A stretch of 64,000 nt of DNA from CAVZOY01 sp963777095 (GCA_963777095.1 CAVZOY010000006.1:434001-498000), one strand, 5' to 3'; positions 9,579-18,598 are shown, numbered from the stretch's first letter. The notes: a model not told the origin generated them from the sequence alone. Numbers and translations are program-made.

Positions 9579-10843
9579 CGTCCGGTTCCTCCGTAGACCA
9601 CGGCCTCGACCTCGTCGGTGCCCAGTTCGAACGCGTCGTGCACGGCCCGGACCGCTGCGTCGAGGTCGGTGTCGCGACAGACCACGGAGATGCGGATCTC
9701 CGAGGTGCTGATCAGTTCCAGGTTGACGCCTGCATCGGCCAGGGCGCCGAAGAACTTCGCGGACACGCCGGGGTGCGACCGCATGCCGGCGCCGACCAGC
9801 GACACCTTGCCGATGTGGTGGTCGAAGTCGACCGAGCTGAAGCCGACGGCGTTGCGCACCCCCTCGAGGGCCTCGAGCGCCTTGGGTCCGTCGCTCTTGG
9901 GCAGCGTGAAGGAGATGTCGGCGAGCTTGCTGGCCTCGGCCGACACGTTCTGCACGATCATGTCGATGTTGATCTCGGCGTCGGCGAGCACGCGGAAGAT
10001 CTGCGCGGCCTCACCCGGCCGGTCCGGCACGCCGTAGACGGTGATCTTGCCCTCGCTCCGGTCGTGCGCGACGCCGGTGATGATCGCCTGTTCCACGGTG
10101 AGGTCCTCCATCGAGCCGGTCACGAGCGTGCCGGGGAGCTGGGAGTAGGAGCTGCGGACGTGCACCGGGATGCCGTACCGGCGGGCGTACTCGACGCAGC
10201 GGAGCATGAGCACCTTCGCGCCGGACGCCGCCAGCTCGAGCATCTCCTCGTAGGTGACGGTGTCGAGCCGCCTGGCGTTGGGGACGATCCGCGGGTCGGC
10301 GGTGAAGACGCCGTCCACGTCGGTGTAGATCTCGCAGACGTCGGCCCGCAGTGCCGCGGCCACGGCGACGGCGGTGGTGTCGGAGCCGCCGCGGCCGAGG
10401 GTCGTGATGTCCTTGGTGTCCTGGCTGACGCCCTGGAAGCCGGCCACGATGACGATCGAGCCCTCGTCGAGCGCCGAGCGCAGCCGGCCGGGCGTGACGT
10501 CGATGATCCGGGCCTTGCCGTGGCTGCCGGTGGTGATGACGCCGGCCTGCGAGCCGGTGAACGAGCGCGCCTCGTAGCCGTGCGTCGAGATCGCGATGGC
10601 CAGCAGCGCCATCGAGATCCGCTCGCCGGCGGTGAGCAGCATGTCGAGCTCGCGGCCGGGCGGATCCTCGGTGATCTGGCCGGCGAGGTCGAGCAGTTCG
10701 TCGGTCGAGTCACCCATCGCGGAGACCACCACGACGACGTCGTTGCCGTCCTTCTTGGCGGCGACGATCCGCTCCGCGACACGCTTCATGTGGTCGGCGG
10801 ACGCGACGGAGGAGCCACCGTACTTCTGGACGACCAGGGCCAC
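9575..10843 (-). CDS. lysC: Aspartate kinase
   Basis: Intact 422-residue aspartokinase, the first step of the aspartate pathway. The N-terminus LVVQKYGGSSVASADHMKRV holds the nucleotide-binding KYGGSS motif; GRGGSDTTAVAVAAAL and TDVDGVFTADPR form the aspartate/ATP site. Two ACT domains follow from about residue 265, with ITVYGVPDRPGEAAQIF and VSLVGAGMRSHPGVSAKF, so feedback control by Lys/Thr is expected. The GTG at 10843 is chosen because it places VVQKYGG at the usual distance. It is the promoter-proximal gene of lysC-asd and is divergent from the phospholipase D-like gene. Confidence 0.95.
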   Translation of the reverse strand: MALVVQKYGGSSVASADHMKRVAERIVAAKKDGNDVVVVVSAMGDSTDELLDLAGQITEDPPGRELDMLLTAGERISMALLAIAISTHGYEARSFTGSQAGVITTGSHGKARIIDVTPGRLRSALDEGSIVIVAGFQGVSQDTKDITTLGRGGSDTTAVAVAAALRADVCEIYTDVDGVFTADPRIVPNARRLDTVTYEEMLELAASGAKVLMLRCVEYARRYGIPVHVRSSYSQLPGTLVTGSMEDLTVEQAIITGVAHDRSEGKITVYGVPDRPGEAAQIFRVLADAEINIDMIVQNVSAEASKLADISFTLPKSDGPKALEALEGVRNAVGFSSVDFDHHIGKVSLVGAGMRSHPGVSAKFFGALADAGVNLELISTSEIRISVVCRDTDLDAAVRAVHDAFELGTDEVEAVVYGGTGR

Positions 10844-10906
10844 GGGGGTCAAGGCTACCGAGGCGGCCCGGCGGGCTCGTGCTTGCGTCCCGGCGCCGGG
10901 ACGGAT

Positions 10907-12518
10907 GTGATCATCGGCGTGGACTCCCCCGCCGAGTGGCTGCTGACCGCCGAGGAGCGCGGCAACCCGTCGACGGCGCTGCCCGCGTGGACCGAGGGGA
11001 ACCTCGTCGAGCCCCTCGTGCACGGCGGCCGAGTACTTCGACCGGCTGGTCGAGGCGGTGGAGGCGCTCGACGAGGGCGACCACCTGTTCTTCACCGACT
11101 GGCGCGGCGACCCCGACGAGCGGCTGCGGCCCGGCGGGCCGACCGTGGCGCAGCTGTTCACCGAGGCCGTGCGCCGCGGGGTGTGCGTGCGCGGTCTGGT
11201 GTGGCGCTCGCACTGGGACGGGCTGTCGTTCAGCAAGGAGGAGAACCGCGCGCTCGACAAGGAGATCGAGCACGGCGGCGGCGAGGTGATCCTCGACCAG
11301 CGGGTACGGCGCAACGGCAGCCACCACCAGAAGTTCGTCGTCTGCCGGCACGACCAGGACGCCACGCCAGGACGTCGCCTTCGTCGGCGGGATCGACCTG
11401 TGCCACGGACGCCGGGACGACGCCGACCACGCCGGCGACCCGCAGCCGCTGCCCATGTCGTCGGCCTACGGGCCGCGGCCGCCCTGGCACGACGTGCAGC
11501 TGCAGATCAAGGGACCGGCCGTCGGCGTGCTCGACACGCGTCTTCCGCGAGCGCTGGGACGACCCGACCAGCGCCGACGAGGACCACCCGTTCGCCTGGA
11601 TCCACGACAAGCTGCAGCACCGACGGATGCAGGGCGACGAGCTGCCGCCGCAGCTGCCCGCGCCGCCGCCGTGCGGGCCGCACATCGTCCAGAACCTGCG
11701 CACCTATCCGGCGATCCGCCCGCCGTACGACTTCGCGCCCGAGGGCGAGCGGTCGGTGGCCCGGGGCTACTCGAAGGCGATCAAGCGGGCACGGCGGCTG
11801 ATCTACCTCGAGGACCAGTACATGTGGTCGGCCGAGGTCGGCCACGCTCTTCGCCGACGCGCTGGCCGCCAACCCCGACCTGCACCTCGTCGTCGTGGTG
11901 CCGCGCGTGCCCGACCAGGAGGGCGCGTTCGCCGAGCGGCCGCAGTACATCGGCCGGTGGCAGGCGATCCAGGCGTGCGAGCGCGCCGGACGCGGCCGCG
12001 TGCACGTGTACGACCTGGAGAACTCCGCCGGCACGCCCATCTACGTGCACGCCAAGGTCTGCGTGGTCGACGACCTGTGGGTCAGCGTGGGCAGCGACAA
12101 CTTCAACCGGCGCTCCTGGACGCACGACAGCGAGCTGTCCAGCGCCGTCCTCGACACCACGCTCGACGACCGCGAGCCGCGCGATCCCGGCGGCCACGGC
12201 GACGGCGCCCGCGTCCTCGCCCGCGACCTGCGCCTGCGGCTCGCGCGCGAGCACCTCGACCGGCGCCGCCGACGGCAGCGAGCGACGCCGACCTGCTCGA
12301 CGCCGACATCGTTCGTCGCGGCGCTGCAGGCGAGCGCCGACGCCCTCCAGGCCTGGTACGACAACGGCAGGGTCGGCCCGCGCCCGCCCGGACGGTTGCG
12401 CCCGCACCGGCCCGAGCGCGTCGGCCGGCCGACCCGCCTCTGGGCGACGCCGGCCTACCGGCTCATGGTCGACCCCGACGGCCGGCCGCTGAAGCTGCGC
12501 CTGCGCAAGACGTTCTGA
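10907..12518 (+). CDS. Phospholipase D-like protein with two HKD regions
   Basis: A phospholipase D superfamily protein of about 534 residues. The first HKD region is SHHQKFVVCRHD, in which the usual Asp position holds Arg, as in several bacterial homologues. The second is complete: VHAKVCVVDD followed by VSVGSDNFNRRSW. LIYLEDQYMWS is also conserved. Expected role is phosphatidyl transfer or phosphodiester hydrolysis; no signal peptide is evident. Seven single-base insertions break the frame, near 11030, 11365, 11534, 11846, 12262, 12288 and 12312, the last three within about 50 bases. The GTG at 10907 is preferred; a GTG at 10919 is an alternative. The C-terminus LKLRLRKTF is in frame after correction. 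Confidence 0.82.
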
Positions 12519-12594
12519 CGCCGCGCCGTCAGGCGTCGCTCGGCTCGCCGGCCGGCGCGTCGAGGTGTCCCCCTACCAGGGTCTCTTCTCGCTG

Positions 12595-12630
12595 CTTGTG
12601 CTCTGCCCACACCTGTGGGCAGAGCACAAG
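12595..12630. repeat. 36-bp palindrome, copy 1 (REP-like)
   Basis: Perfect inverted repeat with 17-bp arms (12595-12611 and 12614-12630) around CC. The arms start CTTGTGCTCTGC and end GCAGAGCACAAG. A second element of identical length and the same outer 12 bp on each side lies at 55848-55883. It sits between the phospholipase D-like gene and the XRE regulator. Confidence 0.85.
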
Positions 12631-12680
12631 CTTCCACAGGCAACACCATGGGGGGGGCCCCGGGCCGCCACGCTGACCAG

Positions 12681-13323
12681 GTGACCGGCCCTTCCGGCGA
12701 GTTCAGCCTCAGCGGCGCGCTGCGGCGGGTGCGGCGGGCCGCCGACATGTCGCAGCGCGAGATGGCGGCCGCTGCCGGGATCCCCCGGTCGACACTCGGC
12801 GCGGCGGAGGCGGGGAGTCGCGACCTGGGAGCAGCGGCTCTGGCGCGGGCGGCGGCAGTGGCAGGGCTGCGGCTGGCACTGCTGGATGCCGCCGGCGCCG
12901 AGGTGCGGCCGATGAGCGACGACGCGGTGCGCGACATGGCCAACCGGTGGTTCCCGGCGCACCTGGACACCCGGTACTCCGAGGAGGCGTGGTGGCACGG
13001 GCCGGAGCGCTACAGCCGACCGGAGCCCTGGTACACGTTCGACCGCTGCCGGGACATCCGCGACCGCTACCGGCGGCTCGACGGGATGCCCGACGACCAC
13101 CAGCTGCCGCAGCCCGGGGACTGCGCCCGCCGAGCGACGGAAGGCGCGCAATCGGGCCATCGCGCAGCGGAGGGCCGAGGCGGCGGAGCGGGCGCGCGGC
13201 GGCCGACCGATCGAGCTGCCGCCCTGGGTCTGCGACTGCCCGCCGGGATGCGCCGAGCTGGAGGACTGGGAGGGTCCACCGCGGCACACCGAGGACTGCG
13301 GATGCCGCTGCGACCCGTGCTGA
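12681..13323 (+). CDS. XRE-family helix-turn-helix regulator
   Basis: About 213 residues. An N-terminal HTH_XRE domain (LRRVRRAADMSQREMAAAAG, then IPRSTLGAAEAG, about residues 12-45) suggests sequence-specific DNA binding. The middle has WWHGPERYSRPEPWYTFDRC, and the C-terminus is cysteine-rich (WVCDCPPGCAEL and CGCRCDPC), which could bind metal or respond to redox; that is inference. One extra base near 13126-13131 breaks the frame, and after correction the protein stops at 13321-13323. The GTG at 12681 gives the start. The gene lies 50 bases after a palindrome and an unusual run of eight G at about 12650. I do not know its target. Confidence 0.72.
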
Positions 13324-13449
13324 ACCCGGCCCGCAGGGACACCGTTCCGGCGCGGCGCTTGCGCGGGAGGCCGTCGCAGGATGGGATCGACCCGTGCCCG
13401 ATCCTGAGCCTTGCGAACGATCTCTGCGCGTCGCCGTCGGGCTGCGTCG

Positions 13450-14598
13450 GTGAGGCGGCCGGGCGGGCGCGATCTCGTCGCCGCAGCGACGACCTCCGGG
13501 ATCATCGGCCTCGGACTCGGCCTCGCCGGCGTAGCCCTGCCCCTCCTGGCGCTGCAAGCCGGCTACTCCGCCTCGGAGATCGGGGCACTGACCGCGGTGT
13601 CCGCGGTCGCCCAGCTGGTCAGCCGCCTCTCGCTCGGCGCGCTCATGCGGCGGATCCCAGAGTGGACGCTGATCAGCTCGGCCGGCCTGTTCCTCGCGCT
13701 GAGCTGCGGTCTGGTCGCCCTGTCCGCCGCCGTCGTCCCCTTCGTCGTCGCGCAACTCCTGCAGGGCGTGGCCCGCGCGTTCCACTGGACCTCGACGACG
13801 GCCCACCTGGTGCGGGGGCCGGGGCCCGCGGCCCCGAAACTTGCGGTCGTCAACCTCACCGCGGCGATCGGCTCGCTGGCCGGCCCGGTGATCGCCGGCC
13901 TGCTCTCCGAGCAGACTCCGGTGCTGGCGCTGGCGGTGGCCTCGGTGGTCAGCCTCTTCGCGGTGGCGCCGACCTTCCTGCTCGACCGGCATCCCCCCTT
14001 CGCCCCGCCACCGAAGGCGGAGCGCCCCCGCGGGCGCATCTGGCGCCGTCCCGGAGTCGACGTGGGCTGCGCCGCGGCAGCGACCGCCGGAGGGTGGCAG
14101 GCGGTGCTCACCTCGTACGTGCCCGTAGCCCTGGTGGCGGCCGGGCAGTCGGCGGTCACCGTCGGCGCCCTCGTCGCCGGCGCCAACGGCGCCATGCTCG
14201 TGGCGGCGGGACTGGCCGGGCGGGTCCGGGGCAGGTGGCAGTCGCCCGCGGTCGTCGCCGGGGTGCTGGTCGGCGGCGCCGCGGTCGCACTCACCGCGCT
14301 CTCGGCCGAGATCGTCCCGCTCGCCGCGGTGGTGCTCGCGGCCGGTGGCTACTCGGCCGGCACCCTGCAGGTCCTCGGGTCGGCCGTGGTGGCCGAGTCC
14401 GTGCACCCGCAGGAACGGGGGAACGCCATCGCGGCCAGCGGCACCTTCCGCGCCCTCTCGATGTTCGGCACACCGCTGGCCATCGCCGGGCTGATCACCG
14501 TCGTCCCGCTCGCCCCCGCCGTCGCCGCCGTGGGGGTGGCGCTCGGGGTGCCCGGCGTCCTGCTGCGCTCCCGCGCCCGCCCGCGACCGGCGGGTTGA
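13450..14598 (+). CDS. MFS transporter
   Basis: Major facilitator superfamily membrane protein of about 382 residues with 12 likely transmembrane segments, for example SGIIGLGLGLAGVALPLLAL and VVAGVLVGGAAVALTALSAE. The stretch GALMRRIPEW matches the loop 2-3 position of MFS proteins, and PQERGNAIAASGTFRAL the later half. The GTG at 13450 places the first charged segment just ahead of helix 1; a TTG at 13411 is an alternative. No substrate can be assigned from sequence. It lies 47 bases upstream of the leuA leader but is probably not cotranscribed, because leuA has its own promoter and attenuator. Confidence 0.85.
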   Translation: MRRPGGRDLVAAATTSGIIGLGLGLAGVALPLLALQAGYSASEIGALTAVSAVAQLVSRLSLGALMRRIPEWTLISSAGLFLALSCGLVALSAAVVPFVVAQLLQGVARAFHWTSTTAHLVRGPGPAAPKLAVVNLTAAIGSLAGPVIAGLLSEQTPVLALAVASVVSLFAVAPTFLLDRHPPFAPPPKAERPRGRIWRRPGVDVGCAAAATAGGWQAVLTSYVPVALVAAGQSAVTVGALVAGANGAMLVAAGLAGRVRGRWQSPAVVAGVLVGGAAVALTALSAEIVPLAAVVLAAGGYSAGTLQVLGSAVVAESVHPQERGNAIAASGTFRALSMFGTPLAIAGLITVVPLAPAVAAVGVALGVPGVLLRSRARPRPAG

Positions 14599-14644
14599 CC
14601 CCGGGAGGCTCCCGGATCCGGCGACCGCTTGCTACCGTGAGCAC

Positions 14645-14692
14645 GTGCGCGGCAGCCTCCTGCTTACCCGCCGCGGCGAGGCCCTCTCCTAG
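14645..14692 (+). CDS. leuL: leuA leader peptide (Leu-rich, about 15 aa)
   Basis: A short frame with GTG at 14645 and TAG at 14690 encodes VRGSLLLTRRGEALS. It has three consecutive Leu codons (CTC CTG CTT) at 14657-14665 and a fourth Leu near the end. TACCGT at 14633-14638 is a -10-like box 6 bases before the GTG, which would make the leader leaderless. It precedes leuA by about 100 bases, and its 3' half lies in a strong hairpin. This is the layout of a ribosome-mediated leucine attenuator. Too short for standard gene calling. Confidence 0.75.
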   Translation: MRGSLLLTRRGEALS

Positions 14693-14711
14693 GTCGGCCC
14701 CCTCGCCGCGG
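14671..14711 (+). promoter_or_regulatory. leuA attenuator hairpin
   Basis: Perfect 11-bp inverted repeat: CCGCGGCGAGG at 14671-14681 pairs with CCTCGCCGCGG at 14701-14711. The leader stop codon TAG lies in the 19-base loop. Ribosome position on the Leu codons, 6-14 bases upstream, would decide whether the 5' arm is free to pair. Further pairing downstream (14717-14785) is possible but was not resolved by eye. Confidence 0.65.
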
Positions 14712-14793
14712 GATCCGCGCGTACCCGGCGCCTCGCTGATCGCCCCGCCTCATCGCCAGGCGCGTCCAGCCGCGCCGGAGGAGCCCTGAAGAC

Positions 14794-16548
14794 GTGAGCA
14801 CGTCCCCGCAGCACCCCAGCGCTGAGCATCCCCACCAGCGCAATCCCCAGCAGCCCAGCGGCATGCCGATCCACCGGTACGCGCCGTTCACGCCGATCCC
14901 GCTGCCCGACCGCACCTGGCCCGAGACGGTCACCACCCAGGCTCCGCGCTGGTGCGCGGTCGACCTGCGCGACGGCAACCAGGCGCTGATCGACCCGATG
15001 ACGCCCGACCGCAAGCGCCGCATGTTCGAGCTGCTCGTGCGCATGGGCTACAAGGAGATCGAGGTCGGCTTCCCGGCGGCCAGCCAGACCGACTTCGACT
15101 TCATCCGCCAGCTCGTCGAGGACGACCTGGTACCGGACGACGTCACGATCCAGGTGCTCACCCAGGCCCGCGACGAGCTGATCGAGCGCACCTTCGAGTC
15201 GCTGCGCGGCGCGAAGCAGGCCATCGTCCACCTCTACAACTCGACCTCCACGCTGCAGCGGCGCGTGGTCTTCGGCCTGGACAAGCCGGGCATCACCGAC
15301 ATCGCCGTCCACGGCGCGCAGATCGTGCGCAAGCTGGCCGAGCAGATGACCGGCACCGACGTCCGCTTCGAGTACTCCCCCGAGTCCTTCACCGGCACCG
15401 AGCTGGAGTACGCCGTCGAGGTCTGCAACGCGGTCAACGACGTGTGGGAGCCCACCGCCGACCGGCCGGTGATCATCAACCTGCCGGCGACCGTCGAGAT
15501 GGCCGAGCCCACTGTCTACGCCGACCAGATCGAGTGGATGCACCGCAACCTGGCCCGGCGCGACGCGGTCGTGCTGAGCCTCCACCCGCACAACGACCGC
15601 GGCACCGCCGTGGCCGCCGCCGAACTGGGCCACCGTGCGGGCGCCGACCGCATCGAGGGCTGCCTGTTCGGCAACGGCGAGCGCACCGGCAACGTCGACC
15701 TGGTCACCCTGGGCCTGAACCTGTTCAGCCAGGGCATCGACCCGCAGATCGACTTCTCCGACATCGACGAGATCCGCCGCACGGTCGAGTACTGCAACCA
15801 GCTGGGCGTGCACGAGCGGCACCCCTACGGCGGCGACCTGGTCTACACCGCGTTCTCCGGCTCCCACCAGGACGCGATCAACAAGGGCTTCCGGGCGCTG
15901 GAGGCCGACGCGGCGGCTGCCGGCACGCCGGTCGCGGACATGCCGTGGGCCGTGCCGTACCTGCCGATCGACCCCAAGGACGTCGGCCGCAGCTACGAGG
16001 CCGTCATCCGGGTGAACAGCCAGTCCGGCAAGGGCGGCGTCGCCTACATCATGAAGACCGAGAACCACCTGGACCTGCCCCGCCGGCTGCAGATCGAGTT
16101 CAGCGCCGTCGTCCAGCGGCACACCGACGCCGAGGGCGGCGAGGTGACCGCCGAGCAGATGTGGACGGCGTTCTCGCACGAGTACCTGCCCGACCCGGCC
16201 GCGGCGTGGGGCCGGTTCTCGCTGACCGGCCACCGCCACCAGGCGCACGGCGAGCACCTCGACGAGATGGTCGTGGAGCTGACCGACGAGGGCGTCCCGG
16301 CGACCGTCGAGGGTCGCGGCAACGGCCCGATCGCCGCCTTCGTCGACGCGCTGCACTCGCTCGACGTCGACGTCCGCGTGCTCGACTACGCCGAGCACGC
16401 GATGTCGGCCGGCGGCGACGCGCGCGCCGCCGCCTACGTCGAGTGCGCCGTCGGTGACCGCGTGCTGTGGGGCGTGGGCATCGACGCGAACATCGTCACC
16501 GCGTCGCTCAAGGCCGTGGTCTCCGCGGTGAACCGCGCGCTGCGCTAA
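14794..16548 (+). CDS. leuA: 2-isopropylmalate synthase
   Basis: Intact 584-residue enzyme that condenses acetyl-CoA with 2-oxoisovalerate, the committed step of leucine synthesis. The catalytic TIM barrel shows WCAVDLRDGNQAL (about residues 53-65), the metal-binding LHPHNDRGTA (about 263) and GNGERTGNVD (about 294). The C-terminal 130 residues form the leucine-sensing domain (VEGRGNGPIAAFVDAL). The length and the N-terminal extension (about 50 residues before the barrel) match the actinobacterial long form. The GTG at 14794 follows GAGGAGCCCTGAAGAC, a good ribosome binding site. Expression is probably controlled by the Leu-codon leader and hairpin upstream. Confidence 0.97.
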   Translation: MSTSPQHPSAEHPHQRNPQQPSGMPIHRYAPFTPIPLPDRTWPETVTTQAPRWCAVDLRDGNQALIDPMTPDRKRRMFELLVRMGYKEIEVGFPAASQTDFDFIRQLVEDDLVPDDVTIQVLTQARDELIERTFESLRGAKQAIVHLYNSTSTLQRRVVFGLDKPGITDIAVHGAQIVRKLAEQMTGTDVRFEYSPESFTGTELEYAVEVCNAVNDVWEPTADRPVIINLPATVEMAEPTVYADQIEWMHRNLARRDAVVLSLHPHNDRGTAVAAAELGHRAGADRIEGCLFGNGERTGNVDLVTLGLNLFSQGIDPQIDFSDIDEIRRTVEYCNQLGVHERHPYGGDLVYTAFSGSHQDAINKGFRALEADAAAAGTPVADMPWAVPYLPIDPKDVGRSYEAVIRVNSQSGKGGVAYIMKTENHLDLPRRLQIEFSAVVQRHTDAEGGEVTAEQMWTAFSHEYLPDPAAAWGRFSLTGHRHQAHGEHLDEMVVELTDEGVPATVEGRGNGPIAAFVDALHSLDVDVRVLDYAEHAMSAGGDARAAAYVECAVGDRVLWGVGIDANIVTASLKAVVSAVNRALR

Positions 16549-16575
16549 CCCGCCGCGCGCGGCAGGATCGCGCAC

Positions 16576-17319
16576 GTGACGTGCCGGCTGACGCCCTACC
16601 TCGCGGTCCGCGACGCCCGGGCGGCGATCGCCTGGTACGGCGAGGCCCTCGGCGCACGACTGGTGGGCGACACGGTGGTCATGGACGACGACCGGATCGG
16701 CCACGCCGAGATCGACGTCGCCGGCGCGCAGCTCTTCCTGGCCGACGAGTACCCGGAGCTCGGTCTGGCCGCACCCGGTGACACCCGCTCGGTCACGCTG
16801 CACCTGATGGTCCCCGACGCCGACGCGGCGGTCGCCCGTGCGGCCGACGCCGGTGCCACCGTGGAGCGGCCGCCGACGGACTCACCGCACGGTCGCACCG
16901 GCGTCGTCGTCGACCCGTACGGGCACCGCTGGATGCTGCAGACCTCGCCGCACGACGGCACCGGTCCGGCGGGCAGCGCGCCGCGGCCGGGCGACACGGT
17001 GTACCTGACCCTGCGGGTGCCCGACGGCGCCCGCGCGCGCGACTTCTACGAGGCGGTGCTCGGCTGGTCGATGGTGCCGGGCCGGGTGGAGGACGGCTTC
17101 CAGGAGTCGTCGACGACCCCGATGGTCGGACTGCACGGCCGGCAGACCGAGGACCTCGGCGCGGTGCCGATGTACGCCGTCGACGACATCGAGGTGGCCG
17201 TGGCGGCGGTGCGCACGGCGGGCGGCCGGGCCGACGAGCTCGAGCAGCAGTCGTTCGGCCGCTCCGTGCTCTGCCGCGACGACCAGGGCCTGCTGTTCTG
17301 GCTGGCTCAGCTGGACTGA
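16576..17319 (+). CDS. VOC family protein, two glyoxalase-like domains
   Basis: A 247-residue protein with two vicinal-oxygen-chelate modules. The first starts CRLTPYLAVRDARAAIAWYG and contains GRTGVVVDPYGHRWMLQT; the second starts VYLTLRVPDGARARDFYEAV and ends SVLCRDDQGLLFWLAQLD. VOC proteins include dioxygenases, isomerases and resistance proteins, and no substrate can be named. The final 13 bases overlap the 3' end of mrpG on the opposite strand. The GTG at 16576 gives the canonical beta-strand right after the start. Confidence 0.82.
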   Translation: MTCRLTPYLAVRDARAAIAWYGEALGARLVGDTVVMDDDRIGHAEIDVAGAQLFLADEYPELGLAAPGDTRSVTLHLMVPDADAAVARAADAGATVERPPTDSPHGRTGVVVDPYGHRWMLQTSPHDGTGPAGSAPRPGDTVYLTLRVPDGARARDFYEAVLGWSMVPGRVEDGFQESSTTPMVGLHGRQTEDLGAVPMYAVDDIEVAVAAVRTAGGRADELEQQSFGRSVLCRDDQGLLFWLAQLD

Positions 17320-17727
17320 CCCGGCGCTCCGCGCTCGGGAGCGGGCTCCTCGACGAAGTCGGCCGGCTCGTCGCCCGTCGCCGCCCCGGCCACGGGCGGG
17401 GCGATCCCCAGCTCGTCGACCACCATCAGGTCGCGGCGCACGTGCCGGCGGCGGTAGGCGACCCGGCTGATCATGTGCGCGCTGACCGGCGCGGTGAGCA
17501 TCTGGAACACCGCGACCAGCAGCAGCATCCACGTCGCCGACCAGCCGTGCAGCCGGATCGCGGCGCCGACCATCACGAGCAGGACGCCGAGCACCTGCGG
17601 CTTGGTGCCGGCGTGCATGCGGGTGAGCACGTCCGGGAAGCGCAGCAGCCCGAGGCCCGCGGTCAGGCACAGCAGCGAGCCGGCGAGCAGGCAGCCGATG
17701 GCCACGACGTCGGCGCACGGCGCTCAC
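17307..17727 (-). CDS. mrpG: Na+/H+ antiporter subunit G
   Basis: Last gene of the Mrp operon. GCLLAGSLLCLTAGLGLLRFPDVLTRMHAGTKPQ is the MnhG/PhaG signature, split over transmembrane segments 1 and 2; the third is WMLLLVAVFQMLTAPVSAHM. The acidic C-terminal tail ends GAPGQSS. One extra base near 17716-17721 breaks the frame between the GTG at 17727 and the main body; corrected, the N-terminus reads VSACADVVAIGCLL. The start overlaps the mrpF stop by 4 bases. The subunit is a small membrane component needed for assembly of the multisubunit proton-driven Na+ exporter. Confidence 0.88.
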
Positions 17728-18017
17728 GGTTCGCCGTCCGGGCGGGACTCGGACGAGCCCAGCTGCATCCCGCCGATGTACCGCGCCACCGACACCGAGC
17801 CGACGAAGGCCAGCAGCGAGACGACGACGAGCACCGGCACGAGCGTCGGGTCCCGCATGAGGGCGGCGTGCACCGCCAGCCCGGCCGCGACGATGACCAG
17901 CAGGACGTCGCTGGCGACGACCCGGTCGAGCAGCGACGGCCCCCGGCCCAGCCGGACCAGCGCGAGCAGCGCACCGCCGCCGAGCAGCGTGTAGGCGACC
18001 ACGAAGACGACCGTCAC
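17724..18017 (-). CDS. mrpF: Na+/H+ antiporter subunit F
   Basis: Intact 97-residue protein with three predicted transmembrane segments and the MrpF signature RLGRGPSLLDRVVASDVL after the first. It ends ARYIGGMQLGSSESRPDGEP. The GTG at 18017 overlaps the mrpE stop, and its own stop overlaps the mrpG start, both by 4 bases, so translation is probably coupled. Confidence 0.92.
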   Translation of the reverse strand: MTVVFVVAYTLLGGGALLALVRLGRGPSLLDRVVASDVLLVIVAAGLAVHAALMRDPTLVPVLVVVSLLAFVGSVSVARYIGGMQLGSSESRPDGEP

Positions 18018-18598
18018 GGACGCCTCCCCCCGTCGGCCAGCGCCGCGCGGTCGCGGGCGGTGCCGAGCGCGCGGACGACCCGCGCCTCGGTGCGGAGCAC
18101 GGACGCGCGCTCCCGCTCGAGGTCCTCGTCGGAGTCGACGCTGAGCACGTGCAGGCCGATCTCCCGGGCCTCGCGGTCGAGGTCGATCACCATGGTTCCC
18201 GGCACCAGGCACACAGCCTCGGTGATGACGGTCAGCAGCAGATCCGAGTCGGTGCGCAGCGGGATGCGCAGGATGGCGCTGCGCCCGATGCCCCGCGGAC
18301 GCACGGTCTGCCAGGCCACCAGCGCGCCGGCGCGGACCAGGTCGACGAGGAAGCCGCCGAGGAAGAGCACCAGGCCGAGCGGATCGACCCGGATCCCACC
18401 GACGACCGGCGGGAGCGGCAGCAGCGTCGTGACGACCAGCGCCACGGCCATGCCCGCGAGCAGGTTGGCCCACGACCACGTGCCCCACAGCAGGATCCAG
18501 ACGAGGACCAGCCACGCCAGCAACGGCACCTGAGTGCGCAGCCGCGCACCGGTGCCGGCGTCCGGGGCGACGGCGTCGTCGCCGGGCGAGGCGTTCAC
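18014..18598 (-). CDS. mrpE: Na+/H+ antiporter subunit E
   Basis: Intact 194-residue MrpE. A cytoplasmic N-terminus (NASPGDDAVAPDAGTGARLR) precedes the first membrane segments (LLAWLVLVWILLWGTWSWAN, LLAGMAVALVVTTLLP). The conserved central signature SAILRIPLRTDSDLLLTVIT and the motif CLVPGTMVIDLD follow. The C-terminal tail is charged and longer than in Bacillus. Four-base overlaps join it to mrpD upstream and mrpF downstream. Confidence 0.92.
   Translation of the reverse strand: MNASPGDDAVAPDAGTGARLRTQVPLLAWLVLVWILLWGTWSWANLLAGMAVALVVTTLLPLPPVVGGIRVDPLGLVLFLGGFLVDLVRAGALVAWQTVRPRGIGRSAILRIPLRTDSDLLLTVITEAVCLVPGTMVIDLDREAREIGLHVLSVDSDEDLERERASVLRTEARVVRALGTARDRAALADGGRRP

Noticed and set aside
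12645..12660. Run of eight G as a regulatory or phase-variation site
   Set aside because: It lies upstream of the chosen GTG and outside any supported gene. Length alone in a 73% GC genome is weak evidence.
8720..12676. A plus-strand open frame of about 1318 codons
   Set aside because: Most of it is the antisense of asd and lysC. Only its 10907 onward part matches a protein family. Long antisense frames are normal at about 73% GC.
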